DNA from: Actinophytocola sp963727495
GTDB lineage: Bacteria > Actinomycetota > Actinomycetes > Mycobacteriales > Pseudonocardiaceae
DNA: 64,000 bases
NCBI GenBank assembly: GCA_963727495.1
Contig: CAVSGQ010000011.1
Coordinates: 182,175-246,174 of the forward strand
Reading direction: 5' to 3'
Positions 31,554 to 40,435 of this stretch are shown piece after piece. Positions within the stretch are counted from its first letter, which is position 1; each line of letters begins with the position of its first letter. Below the pieces are notes generated by a model that was not told where the DNA came from, did no database searches, and worked only from the letters and a program-made list of their open reading frames with translations. Both the position numbers and the translations under genes were made by a program.

Positions 31554-32368
31554 GCCTGGACCGCCGCCGCGTAGATGTTCTCCTCCAGCCAGCCGGCGAA
31601 CGTGTCACGGTCGCGGCTCACCGGGTCCCACGCCCGGTACGCGTCGTTGTCGCGCTCGTAGTAGTCCTGCGCGTAGGACGGCCGCGCGCCGCCCGGCACC
31701 ACGGCCACCGCGGAGACCACCCAGGACGGCAGCACCACGGCGCCCGGCCGCGGCTCGAGCTCCTCGACGACCTCCTCGACGGTCACCAGCGACCGTCGCG
31801 CGGCCAGCACCGCCTCCTTCTGCACGCCCACGAGCCCCCACAGCTGCACGTTGCCGCGCCGGTCGGCGCGCTGCCCGTGCACCACCGTCACGTCCGGCCG
31901 GATCGCGGGCACCGCCGCGAGCTCCTCGCCGGTGAACGGGCAGGTCACCGACCTGATGGTGTCGGTGTGCTTCGCGAGGTCGGTGCCCTGGTAGCCGCGC
32001 AGCACCGCGAACGGCAGCCCGGAGGCGCCCGCGACGTAGCGGTTCGCCATCCCCGCGTGGCTGTGCTCCTCCAGCTCCAGCGGTGCGGGCCAGCCGTTCT
32101 CCACCGCGTCGCGCAGGCGGTGCAGCGAGCCGACGCCGGGGTTGCCGCCCCAGGCGAACACCAGCCGCCGCGCGCAGCCCGCGCCGATCAGCTGGTCGTA
32201 GACGATGTCCGGGGTCATCCTGACCAGGGTCAGGTCCCGCCGGCGCTGCCGGATGATCTCGTGCGCGGCTCGCACGGGAATGAGGTGGGTGAAGCCTTCC
32301 AGAGCGACCGTGTCCCCGTCCCGGACCAGCTCGGCGATCCCGTCGGCCAGCCCCACAAGTTCGGCCAC
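31550..32368 (-). CDS. pcaI: 3-oxoadipate CoA-transferase alpha subunit
   Basis: A 272-residue class I CoA-transferase alpha subunit, with VRDGDTVALEGFTHLIPVRA, a glycine-rich FAWGGNPGVGSLHRL, PFAVLRGYQGTDL, and HGQRADRRGNVQLWG (the usual adp-R-GN-q motif). The GTG start at 32368 has GGGAGG six bases upstream. It is the first gene of the pcaIJHG-iclR operon. The 186-bp gap to the divergent importer genes contains a 29-bp palindrome that may be the regulator site. Confidence 0.85.
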   Translation of the reverse strand: MAELVGLADGIAELVRDGDTVALEGFTHLIPVRAAHEIIRQRRRDLTLVRMTPDIVYDQLIGAGCARRLVFAWGGNPGVGSLHRLRDAVENGWPAPLELEEHSHAGMANRYVAGASGLPFAVLRGYQGTDLAKHTDTIRSVTCPFTGEELAAVPAIRPDVTVVHGQRADRRGNVQLWGLVGVQKEAVLAARRSLVTVEEVVEELEPRPGAVVLPSWVVSAVAVVPGGARPSYAQDYYERDNDAYRAWDPVSRDRDTFAGWLEENIYAAAVQA

Positions 32369-32437
32369 TGGCGGCCTCCCGCGTCGGTGTGCGCATTACG
32401 AACGAACGTTCTCCAGACGCACGATAGGTAACCGACT

Positions 32438-32466
32438 CGTGGCCCGTCAACGGTTGACGGGCCACG
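32438..32466. promoter_or_regulatory. 29-bp palindrome between pcaI and importer genes
   Basis: Arms of 14 bases (CGTGGCCCGTCAAC and its exact complement) flank one central G. It lies between divergent pcaI and the solute-binding-protein gene. GAACGTTC at 32404-32411 is a second small palindrome closer to pcaI. It is an operator for the IclR protein or a cruciform-type insulator; terminator use is unlikely because no gene ends here. Confidence 0.6.
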
Positions 32467-32554
32467 GGCGTACCTCTACGTTCACCCTGAGAACGGGCGT
32501 GCGATATCCGAACAGTGCCGTTGAACCTCTCCCCGGGTGGATGGAGTCCCGCCG

Positions 32555-33514
32555 ATGCGCAGACACCTCGCTGTTCTCCTCATGGCGACAACACTGCTTG
32601 CCACGACCGCTTGCGGTTCGGACGACGGGGGGCAAGCCTCGAACTCGGACCAGCCCGACAAGGTCACCGTCGGGGTGATCCCGATCCTGGACGTCGCGCC
32701 GATCTACCTGGGCGTGGACAAGGGCTTCTTCGAGAAGCGGAACATCGACGTGACCCTGGAGCAGGCCGAGGGCGGCGCCGCGATCGTGCCCGCGGTGGTC
32801 TCGGGGCAGTACCAGTTCGGTTTCAGCAACGTGATCTCGCTGCTGCTGGCCCGCTCCCAGGGCCTGCCGGTCAAGATCGTGAGCAACGGCGTCAACTCGA
32901 CCGGTGTGGACGGTAAGGACTTCGCCGCGCTCATGGTCAAGGGCGACAGCCCCATCCAGAGCGCCGCCGACCTGGAGGGCAAGACGGTCGCGGCGAACAC
33001 GCTGCAGAACATCGTGGACACCAGCGTGCGCGCGTCGGTGCGCAAGGCGGGCGGCGACCCGAAGAAGGTCAAGTTCACCGCCCTGCCCTTCCCCGAGCAG
33101 CCGGCCGCGCTGCAGTCCGGCCGGGTGGACGCGGTGTTCGTCGTCGAGCCGTTCCAGCAGGCGGTGCTGGCCGACGGCGGCCGCAAGATCGCCTCCAGCT
33201 ACGTGGACACCGCGCCGGACCTGACCGTGGCCACGTACTTCGCCTCCGAGCAGCTGATCGGCGACGACCCGGACCTGGTCAAGCGGTTCACCGACGCCAT
33301 GCAGGAGTCGCTGTCCTATGCGGACTCGCACCCGGACGAGGCACGGAAGATCATCGGCAGCTACACGGAGATCCCGGCCGACGTGATCGCGAAGGTGACG
33401 CTGCCGAAGTGGCCCGCCGACGTGAACAAGGCTTCCGTGAAGACACTCGCCGACCTGGCGCTCGAGGACGGGCTGCTGACCAAGGCGGCCGACGTGGACT
33501 CGCTGCTGCAGTGA
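32555..33514 (+). CDS. ABC transporter solute-binding lipoprotein (SsuA/TauA/THI5-like)
   Basis: A 319-residue protein. A lipoprotein signal (LLMATTLLATTAC, Cys about residue 20) is followed by a periplasmic-binding type II fold: GVIPILDVAPIYLGVDKGFF, EGGAAIVPAVVSGQYQFGFS, DLEGKTVAANTLQN and GRVDAVFVVEPF. Family members bind nitrate, sulfonates, pyrimidine precursors or aromatic acids such as phthalate. The location beside pca and pobA genes favours an aromatic carboxylate. ATG 32555 has GGAG eight bases upstream. Confidence 0.88.
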   Translation: MRRHLAVLLMATTLLATTACGSDDGGQASNSDQPDKVTVGVIPILDVAPIYLGVDKGFFEKRNIDVTLEQAEGGAAIVPAVVSGQYQFGFSNVISLLLARSQGLPVKIVSNGVNSTGVDGKDFAALMVKGDSPIQSAADLEGKTVAANTLQNIVDTSVRASVRKAGGDPKKVKFTALPFPEQPAALQSGRVDAVFVVEPFQQAVLADGGRKIASSYVDTAPDLTVATYFASEQLIGDDPDLVKRFTDAMQESLSYADSHPDEARKIIGSYTEIPADVIAKVTLPKWPADVNKASVKTLADLALEDGLLTKAADVDSLLQ

Positions 33515-33542
33515 GTGAGCGGGAGGCGGAGCGAAGCGAACC
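33511..33542 (+). repeat. Linker repeat between binding-protein and permease genes
   Basis: It starts at the TGA of the binding-protein gene and reads GTGAGTGAGCGGGAGGCGGA, then GCGAAGCGAACC, ending at the permease ATG. It resembles the two strings before pcaH and may serve as a ribosome-binding linker. Confidence 0.45.
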
Positions 33543-34320
33543 ATGAGTAGCGCGAGGAAGGTCTGTCTCGGCCTGGCGGGGCTGCTCGGCTTCGCGCTGC
33601 TGCTGGAGGTGGCGCCCCGGATCGGGGTGGTGCCCGAGCGGTACGCGCCACCGACGAGCCGGATCATCACCACGCTCGCCGAGCAGATGGCCGAGCAGCA
33701 GTTCTGGCTCGCCGTGCTCGACACGGTCCGCACCTGGCTGCTGGGGCTCGCGATCGCGGTGGCGCTCGGCGTGGTGCTCGGCGTGCTCATCGGGACCCTC
33801 CCGGTGGTGCGCGCCGCCACCTCGTCGACCATCGAGTTCCTCCGGCCGATCCCCTCGGTGGCGCTGATCCCGCTGGTGGTCGTGCTGTACGGCTCGACCA
33901 TCGCCTCCACCCTGGTGCTCGTCGTGTACGCGGCGTTCTGGCAGGTGCTCGTCCAGGTGCTGCACGGTGTCGCGGACATCGACCCGGTCGCCCGCGACAC
34001 CGCGCACTCCTACCGGCTCGGCCGCTGGAACCGCGTGCGGTACCTGGTCTGGCCGACCGCCCTCCCCTACGTCGCCACCGGTGTGCGGCTGGCCGCGACC
34101 GTCGCGCTGATCCTCACGATCACCGGGGAGCTGGTCATCGGCTCGCCCGGGCTCGGCCGGGAGATCGCGACCGCGCGCTCCAGCGGGGCGGTGGCCATCA
34201 TGTACGCGCTGATCGTGGTGACCGGCCTGTTCGGGGTGGTCGCGAACCTGGTCACCCGGGCCGCTCGAGCGGCGCGCGCTGCACTGGCACCCGTCGATGC
34301 GGACGGAGACACCGGCATGA
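33543..34320 (+). pseudogene. ABC permease 1 (SsuC/TauC-like), frameshifted near its 3' end
   Basis: About 258 residues with six membrane helices. It has TVRTWLLGLAIAVALG, IEFLRPIPSVALIPLVVVLY and the EAA-loop region DPVARDTAHSYRLGR. The frame is open until about 34262, where one extra base shifts it; on the other side the protein ends ERRALHWHPSMRTETPA with a TGA at 34320, the normal end of this family (ER-R-x-L-x-W-HPS). It forms the membrane channel with permease 2. The shift is probably a sequence error, since everything else is conserved. Confidence 0.8.
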
Positions 34321-35128
34321 CGGTGCGAGGCAACGGCGGGCGGGCGGCCACCTCGAGGTCGTGGTCGAGCGGATCTGCTCGCGATCGGGCTGCCGGTCGT
34401 GCTGGTCGCCGTGTGGTGGGTGGCGAGCGCCGGCAGCACGGACTTCTACTTCCCGCCGCTGCAGAAGATCGTCGAGGTGTTCCCGGACACCTGGTTCGGC
34501 CCGCGCATGACCGACGACGTGCTGCCCAGCCTCGCGCGGCTCGGCATCGGCTACGGCGCCGCGCTCGTGCTCGGCATCGGGCTCGGCATGCTGATCGGCT
34601 CGAGCCGCCGGCTGCGCGCGCTCGTCGAGCCGGTGCTGGAGTTCCTGCGCGCGGTGCCGCCGCCGGTGCTGGTGCCGATCCTCGTGCTGATCGCCGGCAT
34701 CGGCGAACACGATGAAGATCCTGGTGATCATCTCCGGTTGCCTGTGGCCGATCCTGCTCAACACCGTCGAGGGCGTCCGCGCCGTCGACGAGGTGCTCGC
34801 CGACACCTGCCGCAGCTACCGCATCCGCGGCGCGCTGCGCTGGTGGCACCTCGTGCTGCGCTCGGCGAGCCCGCAGATCGTCACCGGCGCGCGCCAGGCG
34901 CTGTCGGTGGGCATCATCCTGATGGTCATCAGCGAGATGTTCGCCGCGTCGAGCGGCCTCGGCTACACCGTCATCCAGTTCAAGGACGGCTTCCAGATTC
35001 CGCAGATGTGGAGCGGGGTGATCCTGCTGGGACTGCTCGGCGTCCTGCTGTCGGTGCTGTTCCGGCTCGTCGAGCACCGGGTGCTCGACTGGTACCACGG
35101 CAGCCGCAACGTACAGAAGGAGCGATGA
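34317..35128 (+). pseudogene. ABC permease 2 (SsuC-like), frameshifted twice
   Basis: The ATG overlaps the predicted TGA of permease 1. After a basic N-terminus, the frame must shift somewhere in 34330-34380 to give LLAIGLPVVLVAVWWVASA, and again near 34703 between VPILVLIAGIG and MKILVIISGCLWPILLNT. The remaining permease is complete (EAA loop DEVLADTCRSYRIRGALRWW, C-terminus VEHRVLDWYHGSRN). It pairs with permease 1 and the ATPase at 35129, whose start follows AAGGAG at the end of this gene. Confidence 0.8.
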
Positions 35129-35908
35129 ATGCTGGCTGTCCGGGAGCTCCACAAGGTCTACGAGAGCCGGGGCCGCCGGGTCGAGGCGATCGGTGAGATC
35201 AGCTTCGCGGTCGACGAGGGCGACTTCGTGTGCGTCGTCGGCCCGTCCGGCTGCGGCAAGACCACCCTGCTGCGCTGCATCGCCGGCCTGCTGCCGCCGA
35301 CGTCGGGCGAGGTGAAGGTCGCGGGCACCACGGTGACCGGGCCGCCCGAGGGGCTCGCGGTCGTGTTCCAGGAGTACGGCCGCAGCCTGTTCCCGTGGCT
35401 GCGGGTGGCCGACAACGTCGAGCTTCCCCTGCGCGCGGCGGGCACGGGCCGCGACGAGCGCCACCGCCTGGTGGACGAGGCGCTGGAGGCGGTCGGCCTC
35501 GGCGACGCGCACCAGGCCTACCCGTGGCAGCTCTCCGGCGGCATGCAGCAGCGGGTGGCGATCGCCCGCGCCGTCGCCTACCAGCCGCGGGTGCTGCTGA
35601 TGGACGAGCCGTTCGCCGCGGTCGACGCGCAGACCCGGGCCGACCTGGAGGACCTGGTCCGCTCGGTGTGGCAGCGCCTGGGCGTGACCCTGCTGTTCGT
35701 CACCCACGACATCGACGAGGCCGTGTACCTCGGTCAGCGGGTGATCATGCTGTCCGCGTCCCCGACCCGCGTGGCCGAGGACCTCGCCATCGACCTGCCG
35801 GACGACCGCGACCAGCTGAACACCCGCGGCGACGCCCGGTTCACCGAGCTGCGCGGCCAGGTGTACGCGCAGATTCAGAAGGCCAAGTTGGAAGGAAAGG
35901 CGCGATGA
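35129..35908 (+). CDS. ABC transporter ATPase (SsuB/TauB-like)
   Basis: A 259-residue nucleotide-binding subunit: Walker A GPSGCGKTT, Q-loop VVFQEYGRSLFPW, signature LSGGMQQRVAIARA, Walker B VLLMDEPFAAVDAQTR, and switch His in FVTHDIDEA. It drives uptake by the binding protein and two permeases just upstream. It has a strong ribosome binding site within the end of permease 2. The ATG at 35905 of the aldehyde dehydrogenase overlaps its stop (ATGA). Confidence 0.92.
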   Translation: MLAVRELHKVYESRGRRVEAIGEISFAVDEGDFVCVVGPSGCGKTTLLRCIAGLLPPTSGEVKVAGTTVTGPPEGLAVVFQEYGRSLFPWLRVADNVELPLRAAGTGRDERHRLVDEALEAVGLGDAHQAYPWQLSGGMQQRVAIARAVAYQPRVLLMDEPFAAVDAQTRADLEDLVRSVWQRLGVTLLFVTHDIDEAVYLGQRVIMLSASPTRVAEDLAIDLPDDRDQLNTRGDARFTELRGQVYAQIQKAKLEGKAR

Positions 35909-37374
35909 CCACCGCCACGAGATCCGTGCTCGATCCCGGCACGTTCGCCGGAAACGTCTACAGTGGAGGGTGGGTCGCCCGCACGGCGGTAGCGCCCCGA
36001 TCCTCGCCCCCGCCACCGGTGCCGAGCTCGGCACCACCGGCGTCGCCGACGCCACCGACGTCACCGCGGCCTGCGCGGCCGCGTCCGCCGCGCAGGCGGA
36101 CTGGGCGGCGGCGAGCTTCTCCGACCGCGCCGCCGTGCTGCGCCGCGCGGGCGCGCTGATCGAGGAGAACGCCGACGAGATCGGCGGCTGGATCATCCGG
36201 GAGACCGGCGCGGTCGGCGGGCTCGCCGGGTTCGCGGTCGGCGTGGCCGCGCAGGAGTGCTACGAGGCGGCGGCGCTGGCGTCCCGCCCGCCGGGCGAGA
36301 TCCTGCCCACGGCCGAGCCGCGGCTGTCGCTGCTGCGCCGGGTGCCGGTCGGCGTGGTCGGGGTGATCTCGCCGTTCAACGTGCCGCTGATCCTCTCGAT
36401 CCGCTCCGTCGCGCCCGCGCTCGCGCTGGGCAACGCGGTGGTGCTCAAGCCGGACGTGCGCACGCCGGTCAGCGGCGGCTTCGCGATCGCGCGGGTGTTC
36501 GCCGAGGCGGGGCTGCCCGACGGCCTGCTGCACGTGCTGCCCGGCGGCGCCGACGCGGGCACCGCGCTGGTCGAGCGACCCCCGGGTGCGGGTGGTGTCG
36601 TTCACCGGGTCCAGCCGGACCGGCCGCGCGGTCGGCGAGCTCGCCGCCCGCCACCTCAAGCGGGTGCACCTGGAGCTCGGCGGGAACTCGGCGCTGGTCG
36701 TGCTGGACGACGCGGACATCGACCGCGCGGTGTCGGCCGCCGCGTGGGGGTCCTACCTGCACCAGGGCCAGATCTGCATGACCGCCGGGCGGCACCTGGT
36801 GCACGAGCGGGTCGCCGAGAACTACGTGGAGGCGCTGGCCGCGCACGCGAACGCGCTGCCGGTCGGCGACCCGACCGGCGAGGTGGCGCTCGGCCCGCTG
36901 ATCGACGCGGGGCAGCGGGACAAGGTCCACCAGCTCGTCACGGCCTCCGTGGACGCCGGAGCCCGGCTCGCCGCCGGCGGCACCTACGAGGGACTGTTCT
37001 ACCGGCCGACCGTGCTCGACGGCGTGCGGACCGACATGCCGGCCTACGCCAACGAGGTGTTCGGCCCGGTCGCGCCGATCGTGCGGTTCGCGTCCGAGGA
37101 CGAGGCGGTGCGGCTGGCCGCGGACAGCGACTACGGCCTGTCGCTGTCGATCCTCACCGGCGACGCGATGCGCGGGCTGGCGCTGGCCGAACGGATCCCG
37201 ACGGGCATCGTGCACATCAACGACCAGACGGTGAACGACGAGGCCGTCGCGCCGTTCGGCGGCGTGCTCGACTCGGGCACCGGGGTGCGCTTCGGCGGCT
37301 CGGCCAACCTCGACGCGTTCACCGACTCGCGGTGGATCACCGTGCGCGGCCAGATCCCGGAATACCCTTTCTAG
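35905..37374 (+). pseudogene. Aromatic aldehyde dehydrogenase (benzaldehyde/vanillin type), two frameshifts
   Basis: A composite of about 488 residues. The N-terminus MTTATRSVLDPGTFAGNVYS continues after a shift near 35975 into the ALDH fold (GVISPFNVPLILSIRSVAPA, GNAVVLKPDVRTPVSGG). After a second shift near 36590 come VVSFTGSSRTGR, HLELGGNSALVVLDDADIDR with the general-base Glu, and GQICMTAGRHLVHE with the catalytic Cys. The end INDQTVNDEAVAPFGGVLDS is typical of benzaldehyde and vanillin dehydrogenases. It would feed 4-hydroxybenzaldehyde or vanillin to the acids used by PobA and PcaGH. Confidence 0.82.
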
Positions 37375-38574
37375 ATGGCCTCGGATCGACACCGCACCCA
37401 GGTCGCCATCGTCGGCGCAGGCCCCGCCGGCCTGCTGCTCGCCCACCTGCTGCACCTGCGCGGCATCGACTCGGTCGTGCTGGAGCGGCACACCCGCGCC
37501 CACATCGAGGCGCGGATCCGGGCGGGCGTGCTCGAGCAGGGCAGCGTGGACGTGCTGACGAAGGCGGGCCTGGCCGGCCGGCTGCAGCGTGAGCGGCTGA
37601 TCCACCACGGGCTGGAGCTGCTGTTCGACGGCGTGGGCCACCGCCTGCCGCTGACCGACCTGGCCGGCCGGGAGCTGACCATCTACGGCCAGCACGAGCT
37701 GGTCAAGGACCTGGTGGCGGCCCGGCTGGACACCGGACGGCCGCTGCTGTTCGAGGCGCCCGCGGTGGCGGTCGAGGACCTGGACACCGACTCGCCCGTG
37801 GTCCGCTACGTCCACAACGGACGGACCGAGGAGCTGCGCTGCGACGTGGTGGCCGGATGCGACGGCTTCCACGGCGTGAGCAGGCCCGCGGTGCCGGCGG
37901 GAGCGCTGACCGAGTACGAGCACGAGTACCCCTACGCCTGGCTGGGCGTGCTGGCCGAGGTCGCGCCGTCGTCGGAGGAGCTGATCTACGCATCGCACGA
38001 GCGCGGCTTCGCCCTGCACAGCATGCGCTCGCCCAGCCTGACCCGGCTGTACCTGCAGGTGCGGCCGGACGAGGACCTCGCGGAGTGGCCGGACGAGCGG
38101 ATCTGGGCCGAGCTGCGCACCCGGCTCGCCCGCACGGCCGGGTTCGACCTCGCCGACGGCCCGATCGTGGACCGGACCGTCGCCGCGCTGCGCAGCGTCG
38201 TGGTGGAGCCGATGCGCCACGGGCGGCTGTTCCTGGCCGGCGACGCCGCGCACATCGTGCCGGCGACCGGCGCGAAGGGCCTCAACCTGGCCGTGGTGGA
38301 CGTCGCGGTGCTCGCCTCCGCGCTCGGCCGCTGGTACGCCGACGGCGACCCCGGCGGCCTGGAGTCCTATTCGGACACGTGTTTGTCGCGGGTCTGGCGG
38401 GTACAGCACTTCTCGTGGTGGATGACCTCGATGCTGCACCGCGACCCGGACGCCGACCCGTTCACCCGGCAGCTTCAGCTCTCCCAGCTGCGCTATCTGA
38501 CCAGCTCGACCGCGGCCGCGACGTCGTTCGCCGAGAACTACGTCGGCCTGCCGTTCCCGGAAGGAGCATCATGA
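37375..38574 (+). CDS. pobA: 4-hydroxybenzoate 3-monooxygenase
   Basis: A 399-residue flavoprotein hydroxylase. FAD site VAIVGAGPAGLLLAHLL; the PHBH signature IEARIRAGVLEQGSVDVL near residue 45; DG motif VVAGCDGFHGVSR; second FAD site LFLAGDAAHIVPATGAKGLN; and WRVQHFSWWMTSMLH near the C-terminus. It hydroxylates 4-hydroxybenzoate to protocatechuate with NAD(P)H and O2, the substrate of PcaGH encoded 8 kb away on the other strand. The ATG directly abuts the stop of the aldehyde dehydrogenase gene. Confidence 0.95.
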   Translation: MASDRHRTQVAIVGAGPAGLLLAHLLHLRGIDSVVLERHTRAHIEARIRAGVLEQGSVDVLTKAGLAGRLQRERLIHHGLELLFDGVGHRLPLTDLAGRELTIYGQHELVKDLVAARLDTGRPLLFEAPAVAVEDLDTDSPVVRYVHNGRTEELRCDVVAGCDGFHGVSRPAVPAGALTEYEHEYPYAWLGVLAEVAPSSEELIYASHERGFALHSMRSPSLTRLYLQVRPDEDLAEWPDERIWAELRTRLARTAGFDLADGPIVDRTVAALRSVVVEPMRHGRLFLAGDAAHIVPATGAKGLNLAVVDVAVLASALGRWYADGDPGGLESYSDTCLSRVWRVQHFSWWMTSMLHRDPDADPFTRQLQLSQLRYLTSSTAAATSFAENYVGLPFPEGAS

Positions 38575-39692
38575 CCGTCAACACCGTGCCCCCGTTCCGC
38601 GCCGACCACGTCGGCAGCCTGCTGCGGCCGGCCAAACTCCTGGCCGCGCGCGAGGATCACAAGGCCGGCCGGATCTCCGCCGAGCAGCTGCGGGCGGCCG
38701 AGGACGAGGCGATCCGCGAGGTGGTGGCCATGCAGGCCGAGGTCGGCCTGCGCTCGGCGACCGACGGCGAGTTCCGGCGCACCTCGTGGCACATGGACTT
38801 CATCTACCGGCTCGGCGGCATCGGCCAGTCCGACGAGTCGATCAAGGTGAAGTTCCACAACCCCAACGGGCTGATCGAGTTCACCACCGCCGCGTTGCAT
38901 GTGGACGGTCCGGTCCGGTTGCGGGAGACCATCTTCGCCGACGACTTCACGTTCCTGAAGTCGGTGGCCGGGGACGCGGTCACGCCGAAGCTGACCATCC
39001 CGTCGCCGAGCATGGTCCACTACCGCGGCGGCCCGGCGGCGCTGGACCCGTCGGTGTACCCGGACGAGGACCAGTTCTGGGCCGACCTGTCCGAGGCCTA
39101 CGCGCAGCAGGTCGCCGCCGTGGCCGGCCTCGGGTGCCGCTACCTGCAGCTCGACGACACGAGCCTCGCCTACCTCAACGACCCGAACCAGCGCGCCGAG
39201 CTCGCCGCGCGCGGCGACGACGCCGAGCACCAGCACCTGCGCTACATCAAGCAGATCAACACCGCGCTCGCCGGCCGGCCCGAGGGGCTGCGGGTCACGA
39301 CGCACATGTGCCGGGGCAACTTCAAGTCGTCGTGGGCGGCCGAGGGCGGCTACGACTTCGTGGCCGAGGCGCTGTTCTCCGAGCTCGCGGTGGACGGCTT
39401 CTTCCTGGAGTACGACGACGCCCGGTCGGGCTCGTTCGCGCCGCTGCGCTTCGTGCCGCCGGGCAAGCAGGTGGTGCTGGGCCTGATCACGACCAAGCGC
39501 GGGCAGCTGGAGGACAAGGACGAGGTCAAGCGGCGCATCGACGAGGCGGCCAAGTACGTCCCGCTGGAGCAGCTGTGCCTGTCCCCGCAGTGCGGCTTCT
39601 CCTCCACGGTCGACGGCAACGCGCTCAGCTACGACGAGCAGGTCGCCAAGCTGGCCCTCATCGTCGAGATCGCCGCCGAGGTCTGGGGCTGA
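38571..39692 (+). CDS. MetE-like cobalamin-independent methyltransferase (catalytic domain only)
   Basis: A 373-residue protein of the UROD/MetE C-terminal superfamily, YxjG/YxjH size class. Marks are PFRADHVGSLLRP near the N-terminus, GLRSATDGEFRR, LGCRYLQLDDTSLAYL, THMCRGN (His and Cys zinc ligands), FFLEYDDARSGSF, and LCLSPQCGFSS (third ligand Cys). Its ATG overlaps the pobA stop, so it belongs to the aromatic operon. Family members transfer methyl groups between folates, methylated donors and thiols. Here the methyl could come from methoxyaromatics such as vanillate (inference); no vanAB or ligM gene is visible. Confidence 0.85.
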   Translation: MTVNTVPPFRADHVGSLLRPAKLLAAREDHKAGRISAEQLRAAEDEAIREVVAMQAEVGLRSATDGEFRRTSWHMDFIYRLGGIGQSDESIKVKFHNPNGLIEFTTAALHVDGPVRLRETIFADDFTFLKSVAGDAVTPKLTIPSPSMVHYRGGPAALDPSVYPDEDQFWADLSEAYAQQVAAVAGLGCRYLQLDDTSLAYLNDPNQRAELAARGDDAEHQHLRYIKQINTALAGRPEGLRVTTHMCRGNFKSSWAAEGGYDFVAEALFSELAVDGFFLEYDDARSGSFAPLRFVPPGKQVVLGLITTKRGQLEDKDEVKRRIDEAAKYVPLEQLCLSPQCGFSSTVDGNALSYDEQVAKLALIVEIAAEVWG

Positions 39693-39695
39693 CGG

Positions 39696-39790
39696 GCCCG
39701 CGAGTCCCCCACTCCGGTCCCGCGAGTCCCCCGTTGCCTCTCGTCCGCAACGGGGGACTCGCGGGTCGGGAACGGGGGACTCGCGAGTTT
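39696..39790. repeat. 22-bp repeat array 3 (inverted, short)
   Basis: Two forward units (CCCGCGAGTCCCCCACTCCG type) are followed by two reverse units (GGGGGACTCGCGGGTCGG type) with a 20-bp unique centre. It starts four bases after the MetE-like stop codon. The arms pair almost perfectly. Confidence 0.8.
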
Positions 39791-39810
39791 GGGCGGGCGA
39801 ACGGTCGTGC

Positions 39811-39816
39811 TATTCT
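39811..39816 (+). promoter_or_regulatory. Probable -10 box for tetR, leaderless
   Basis: TATTCT sits six bases before the GTG start at 39823 and there is no ribosome binding site in between, which suggests a leaderless mRNA. No clear -35 box. Confidence 0.45.
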
Positions 39817-39822
39817 GGCGGC

Positions 39823-40404
39823 GTGAGCAAGGGTGAGGCGACCCGGGAGACGATCCTGGACGCCGCGGGTGAGCTGGCCAGGACGGTCGGCTTCGCCGGC
39901 ATGTCCATCGGCGCGCTCGCGGCCGGCACCGGGCTGTCCAAGAGCGGGCTGTACGCGCACTTCAAGTCCAAGGAGGCGCTGCAGCTCGACGTCCTCGACC
40001 ACGCCAAGGCCCGCTTCCTGCGCGAGGTCGTGGTCCCGGCGCTGGCCGCACCGCGCGGTGAGCCGCGGGTGCGCGCGCTGTTCGAGAACAAGCTGCGCTG
40101 GAACTCCCAGCCCGGCGGCTGCATCTTCGTCGCCGCCGCCAGCGAGCTCGACGACCAGCCCGGTCCGGTGCGCGACCGGGTCGCCCGCGACCAGCTCGAC
40201 TGGCTGGACACGCTCGCCGAGGTCTTCCGCACCGGCATCACCGAGGGCCACTTCCGCGCCGACGCCGACCCGGCGCAGTTCGCCTTCGAGCTCGACGGCG
40301 TGATGCTGTCCTACCACCACTGCAAACGACTCCTCGACGACGACACCGCGGGCACCCGCGCCCGTGCCGCCTTCGAGGCCCTGCTGGCCCGCATCCGGGC
40401 CTGA
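39823..40404 (+). CDS. TetR-family regulator
   Basis: A 193-residue protein. HTH at residues 8-50 (ATRETILDAAGELARTVGF, SIGALAAGTGLSKSGLYAHF), then a helical ligand domain with the TetR_C_6/YcdC-like marks GGCIFVAAASELDDQPGPVR and FELDGVMLSYHH. The downstream alpha/beta hydrolase is 31 bases away and is its likely target or partner. Proteins with this C-terminal pattern often sense lipophilic compounds. Confidence 0.88.
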   Translation: MSKGEATRETILDAAGELARTVGFAGMSIGALAAGTGLSKSGLYAHFKSKEALQLDVLDHAKARFLREVVVPALAAPRGEPRVRALFENKLRWNSQPGGCIFVAAASELDDQPGPVRDRVARDQLDWLDTLAEVFRTGITEGHFRADADPAQFAFELDGVMLSYHHCKRLLDDDTAGTRARAAFEALLARIRA

Positions 40405-40435
40405 CCCATGAGATCCCCATCCTGGAGTGGCCGAC

